Origin: Scalindua sp964437425
Lineage (GTDB): Bacteria; Planctomycetota; Brocadiia; Brocadiales; Scalinduaceae
Length of the DNA stretch: 9,175 nucleotides
Direction: 5' to 3'
Assembly (NCBI GenBank): GCA_964437425.1
Contig: CAYTGO010000092.1
Span: forward strand, 1 to 9,175
Below the pieces are notes generated by a model. The model was not told the origin of the DNA. It saw nothing but the letters and a program-made list of their open reading frames with translations, and ran no database searches. Position numbers and translations under genes: made by a program. Shown piece by piece: positions 7,099 to 9,175 of this stretch. The stretch's first letter is position 1; every line of letters starts with the position of its first letter.

Positions 7099-8502
7099 AT
7101 GTTAAAATTCACAAAACCGTGTTTGTGCCGCTATGTCTTTGTAATTACTTTGATCTTATTTACTGTCCTTGTTAGTGATAGACACTTGATCGGCGAAGGG
7201 AATATAGTACCCATGAAATACCGGAAGGTAACACTCGATAACGGGCTGAGAGTAATCATGGTTGACCACCATGAATTGCCAATAGTAGCAATAGAGTTGA
7301 TGGTAAAGGCCGGCTCTGTACATGAGTCCCGGGAGAAGCCCGGGCTTGCACATATCGTTGCACAGCTGCTCCGTGAGGGTACGCGTACAAAGGAATCCCT
7401 GGAGATTTCTGAGAGTATAGATTTTATTGGTGGTTCTCTGAGTGTTGATTGTGAATATGACTCGTCATCAGTTACAACTACTGCACTTGTAAAACATTTT
7501 GAGACTATACTTGACTTGCTTTCTGAAGTTACAAGGTTTCCTGTGTTTAATGCTAAAGAGATAGAACTCCACAGGGATAAGACTATTACTGCCATACTCA
7601 GGGAAAAGGATAATAAGGCGTCCATCGCCAGCAGGCATTTCAGTGAGATGCTATACGGTGGACATCCCTATGCCAACCCTCCTATCGGGACAGCGAAAGG
7701 TCTTAAGGCTATATCAAGAGATGAAATCATACAGTTTCACAAAACACATTATCTGCCTAATAATTCAATCCTGACAGTAGTCGGAGACATCGATTATGAA
7801 AAGACGCTTGCCGGCATAAAGAAGACCTTTGGTGACTGGAAGAGAGGAGAGGTTCTGTCGCCGGCATTGCCTCCTGTAACCAAAATAGACGGTTACAAGA
7901 TAAGGATTGTGAATAAGCCTGATCTGACACAGACAGAGATACGTCTGGGGCATATGGGTATTGCACGAGACGATCCGGATTATTTTGCACTTATGCTACT
8001 GAATCATATTTTTGGCAGGGGGCCGGCATCCAGGCTCTATACCAAGGTGAGGTCTGAGAAAGGCCTTACTTACGGTGCTAACAGCGGATTTGCGGCAAGA
8101 AAATTACGGGGGCCGTTTTATGTAAGAACGTATAGTAAAAATGAAACTGCAATTGAAACACTTCTCGTGGTACTTGACGAGTTGAAAAAGCTGAAGTCTG
8201 GCGGTGTGACAAAGGAAGAGCTGGCCAGCGCCAAATCCTTTTACGTTGGCCATTATCCCTTGAGTATGGAGACAGCGGCTCAGATCGCCTCCAGGATTAT
8301 AGTTCAGGAGTTTTACGGTCTGCCTGAGGATTATATAGAAAAATACCTGGACAGTGTTATGGCTGTTTCCATGAAGGATATTGAAGGTGCAATAAAGAGG
8401 GTACTCGATCCGGGGAATATGGTAATTACTCTCGTAAGCAAATCGGAAGAGATCCTGGAAAAGGCAAAAGCATTGGGAGAGATTGAGTTGAAGGAGCTAT
8501 GA
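7099..8502 (+). CDS. Secreted M16-family peptidase-like protein, non-catalytic partner subunit
   Basis: A 467-residue M16 homologue with a signal peptide or N-terminal anchor (KPCLCRYVFVITLILFTVLV, residues 6-25). The LDNGLRVIMVDHHELPIV start of the fold is at 46-63. Where the zinc motif should be, PGLAHIVAQLLREGT (81-95) keeps only the first His (H85); Glu and the second His are replaced by Ala and Gln, so zinc hydrolysis is not expected. HPYANPPIGT (189-198), YLPNNSILTVVGDID (218-232) and GRGPASRLYTKVRSEKGLTYG (306-326) follow, the last containing the R318/Y325 pair that binds substrate in M16 enzymes. It begins 94 bp after the catalytic M16 gene, so the two should form a heterodimer like mitochondrial processing peptidase or the Sphingomonas M16B pairs. 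ATG 7099 is preferred over TTG 7093. ATG 7213, with GAAGGG 12 bases upstream, would remove the signal sequence and is less likely. Confidence 0.92.
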   Translation: MLKFTKPCLCRYVFVITLILFTVLVSDRHLIGEGNIVPMKYRKVTLDNGLRVIMVDHHELPIVAIELMVKAGSVHESREKPGLAHIVAQLLREGTRTKESLEISESIDFIGGSLSVDCEYDSSSVTTTALVKHFETILDLLSEVTRFPVFNAKEIELHRDKTITAILREKDNKASIASRHFSEMLYGGHPYANPPIGTAKGLKAISRDEIIQFHKTHYLPNNSILTVVGDIDYEKTLAGIKKTFGDWKRGEVLSPALPPVTKIDGYKIRIVNKPDLTQTEIRLGHMGIARDDPDYFALMLLNHIFGRGPASRLYTKVRSEKGLTYGANSGFAARKLRGPFYVRTYSKNETAIETLLVVLDELKKLKSGGVTKEELASAKSFYVGHYPLSMETAAQIASRIIVQEFYGLPEDYIEKYLDSVMAVSMKDIEGAIKRVLDPGNMVITLVSKSEEILEKAKALGEIELKEL

Positions 8503-8537
8503 TGGCAGCAGAAAAACATAAAATAATTACTATTTGA
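8502..8537 (+). CDS. Possible 11-codon mini-ORF overlapping the M16 stop codon (TGATG)
   Basis: ATG at 8502 shares its A with the TGA of the upstream M16 gene. It is preceded by AAGGAG (8491-8496) five bases away, a textbook ribosome site. The frame encodes MAAEKHKIITI and then TGA, 42 bases before the cysC start. Its first residues loosely resemble the cysC start (MAEQKATNIK), so it may be a degenerate former start, a coupling or leader peptide, or chance. No function is claimed. Confidence 0.25.
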   Translation: MAAEKHKIITI

Positions 8538-8567
8538 CCTATTGAAAATTAATTCTCTGATATTTAT

Positions 8568-8574
8568 AGGGGAG
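8568..8574 (+). promoter_or_regulatory. Strong Shine-Dalgarno of cysC
   Basis: AGGGGAG ends five bases before the ATG at 8580. It is among the clearest ribosome sites in the window and fixes the cysC start. Confidence 0.7.
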
Positions 8575-8579
8575 CAGGA

Positions 8580-9175
8580 ATGGCAGAACAAAAAGCGACT
8601 AACATCAAATGGCATCATGGAAAAATAACAAAAGAGGACAGGGCAAAGTTGCTGAACCAGAAAGGTGCAACCATATGGCTTACAGGCCTTTCAGGTTCCG
8701 GGAAATCGACAATAGCCGTTGAGCTAGAACATGCGCTTATAGAAAACAAACATCAGGCGTACATACTGGATGGTGATAATATACGCCATGGCCTGAACAA
8801 TAATCTTGGCTTTTCACCTGAAGACCGCACTGAGAACATTCGTCGGATTGGTGAAGTGGCAAAGCTGTTTACAGAGGCAAATATAATAACAATTGCTGCT
8901 TTTGTGTCTCCATATAGAGAAGACAGGGATAATGTCAGGAAACTTCTGGACCAAGGTGAATTTGTAGAGATTTATGTTAAGTGCTCTCTCGAAGTTTGCG
9001 AAACACGTGATACAAAAGGGTTGTATAAAAAGGCACGTGCCGGTGAGGTCAAAGATTTTACGGGTATTTCTGCACCTTATGAAGAACCACTGAATCCTGA
9101 GTTAACAATTGATTCATCAAAGTTGTCTGTGGAAGAGTCCGCAAGGGAGATATTAAACTACCTTGAAGAGAAGGG
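8580..9175 (+). CDS. cysC: Adenylylsulfate (APS) kinase, 3' end cut by window edge
   Basis: The open frame runs from ATG 8580 to the edge (198 full codons), nearly the whole of a typical 200-residue APS kinase. It phosphorylates adenylylsulfate with ATP to give PAPS, the donor for sulfation or for assimilatory sulfate reduction, in the cytoplasm. Landmarks: ligand-binding region NIKWHHGKIT (8-17), Walker A GLSGSGKST (36-44), DGDNIRHGLN (64-73), LGFSPEDRTENIRRIGEVA (76-94), the active-site Ser110 in FVSPYRED (108-115), the lid region CETRDTKGLYKKARAGEVKDF (about 143-163), and FTGISAPYEEP. All key residues are intact. There is no fused sulfurylase domain at the N-terminus. It lies 77 bp after the second M16 gene on the same strand, so it could be in the same operon or have its own promoter. 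A C-terminal fusion beyond the edge cannot be excluded. Confidence 0.95.
   Translation, partial: MAEQKATNIKWHHGKITKEDRAKLLNQKGATIWLTGLSGSGKSTIAVELEHALIENKHQAYILDGDNIRHGLNNNLGFSPEDRTENIRRIGEVAKLFTEANIITIAAFVSPYREDRDNVRKLLDQGEFVEIYVKCSLEVCETRDTKGLYKKARAGEVKDFTGISAPYEEPLNPELTIDSSKLSVEESAREILNYLEEK

Noticed and set aside
8534..8564. TTGACC ... GATATT as a private cysC promoter
   Set aside because: The spacing of 19 is long and transcription would begin almost at the ribosome site (8568-8574), leaving no usable leader.

Overview
The window holds seven complete protein-coding genes and one gene (cysC) running off the right edge. Everything left of about 5.44 kb is on the minus strand and everything right of 5.65 kb is on the plus strand, with a divergent promoter region of about 200 bp between them. 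The sequence is moderately AT-rich. The genes are chromosomal-type housekeeping and signalling genes: no transposase, integrase, tRNA, rRNA, CRISPR array or phage gene was seen. The combination of a UbiE/MenG methyltransferase, a LarE sulfur insertase, an archaeal-type cyclic-2,3-diphosphoglycerate-synthetase-like GTPase, an exported M16 peptidase pair and a stand-alone APS kinase, mostly with weak Shine-Dalgarno sites, fits an uncultured, probably anaerobic Gram-negative bacterium. A Planctomycetota (anammox-like) relative is one guess, made from general impression and not demonstrated by the sequence.

Left block, minus strand (reading right to left). A GTPase of the COG2403/cyclic 2,3-diphosphoglycerate synthetase-like family (5442-4120) is followed by about 290 bp of non-coding DNA with weak promoter-like sites. 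Then comes a tight two-gene two-component pair: a soluble histidine kinase without a recognisable sensor domain (3833-2997) and, 26 bp later, a receiver/HD-GYP response regulator (2970-1939), predicted to control cyclic-di-GMP breakdown. After a 263-bp gap comes a second pair: LarE (1675-848, TTG start with a good Shine-Dalgarno) and UbiE/MenG (792-40), 55 bp apart.

Right block, plus strand. Two secreted M16-family peptidase-like proteins (5649-7004 and 7099-8502) are followed by cysC (8580 to the edge). The first M16 protein has the full zinc site and lacks the Arg/Tyr substrate-binding pair. The second has lost the zinc site but keeps the Arg/Tyr pair. They therefore look like the catalytic and substrate-binding halves of one heterodimeric periplasmic protease. 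cysC has a strong Shine-Dalgarno, preceded by an 11-codon mini-ORF whose start overlaps the upstream stop (TGATG).

I did not find a clearly unprecedented system. The points most worth checking are the complementary M16 pair, the three-cysteine (probably [4Fe-4S]-type) LarE with no other lar gene in view, the archaeal-type GTPase, a 9-bp inverted repeat in the divergent promoter region, and two very small ORFs with good ribosome binding sites.
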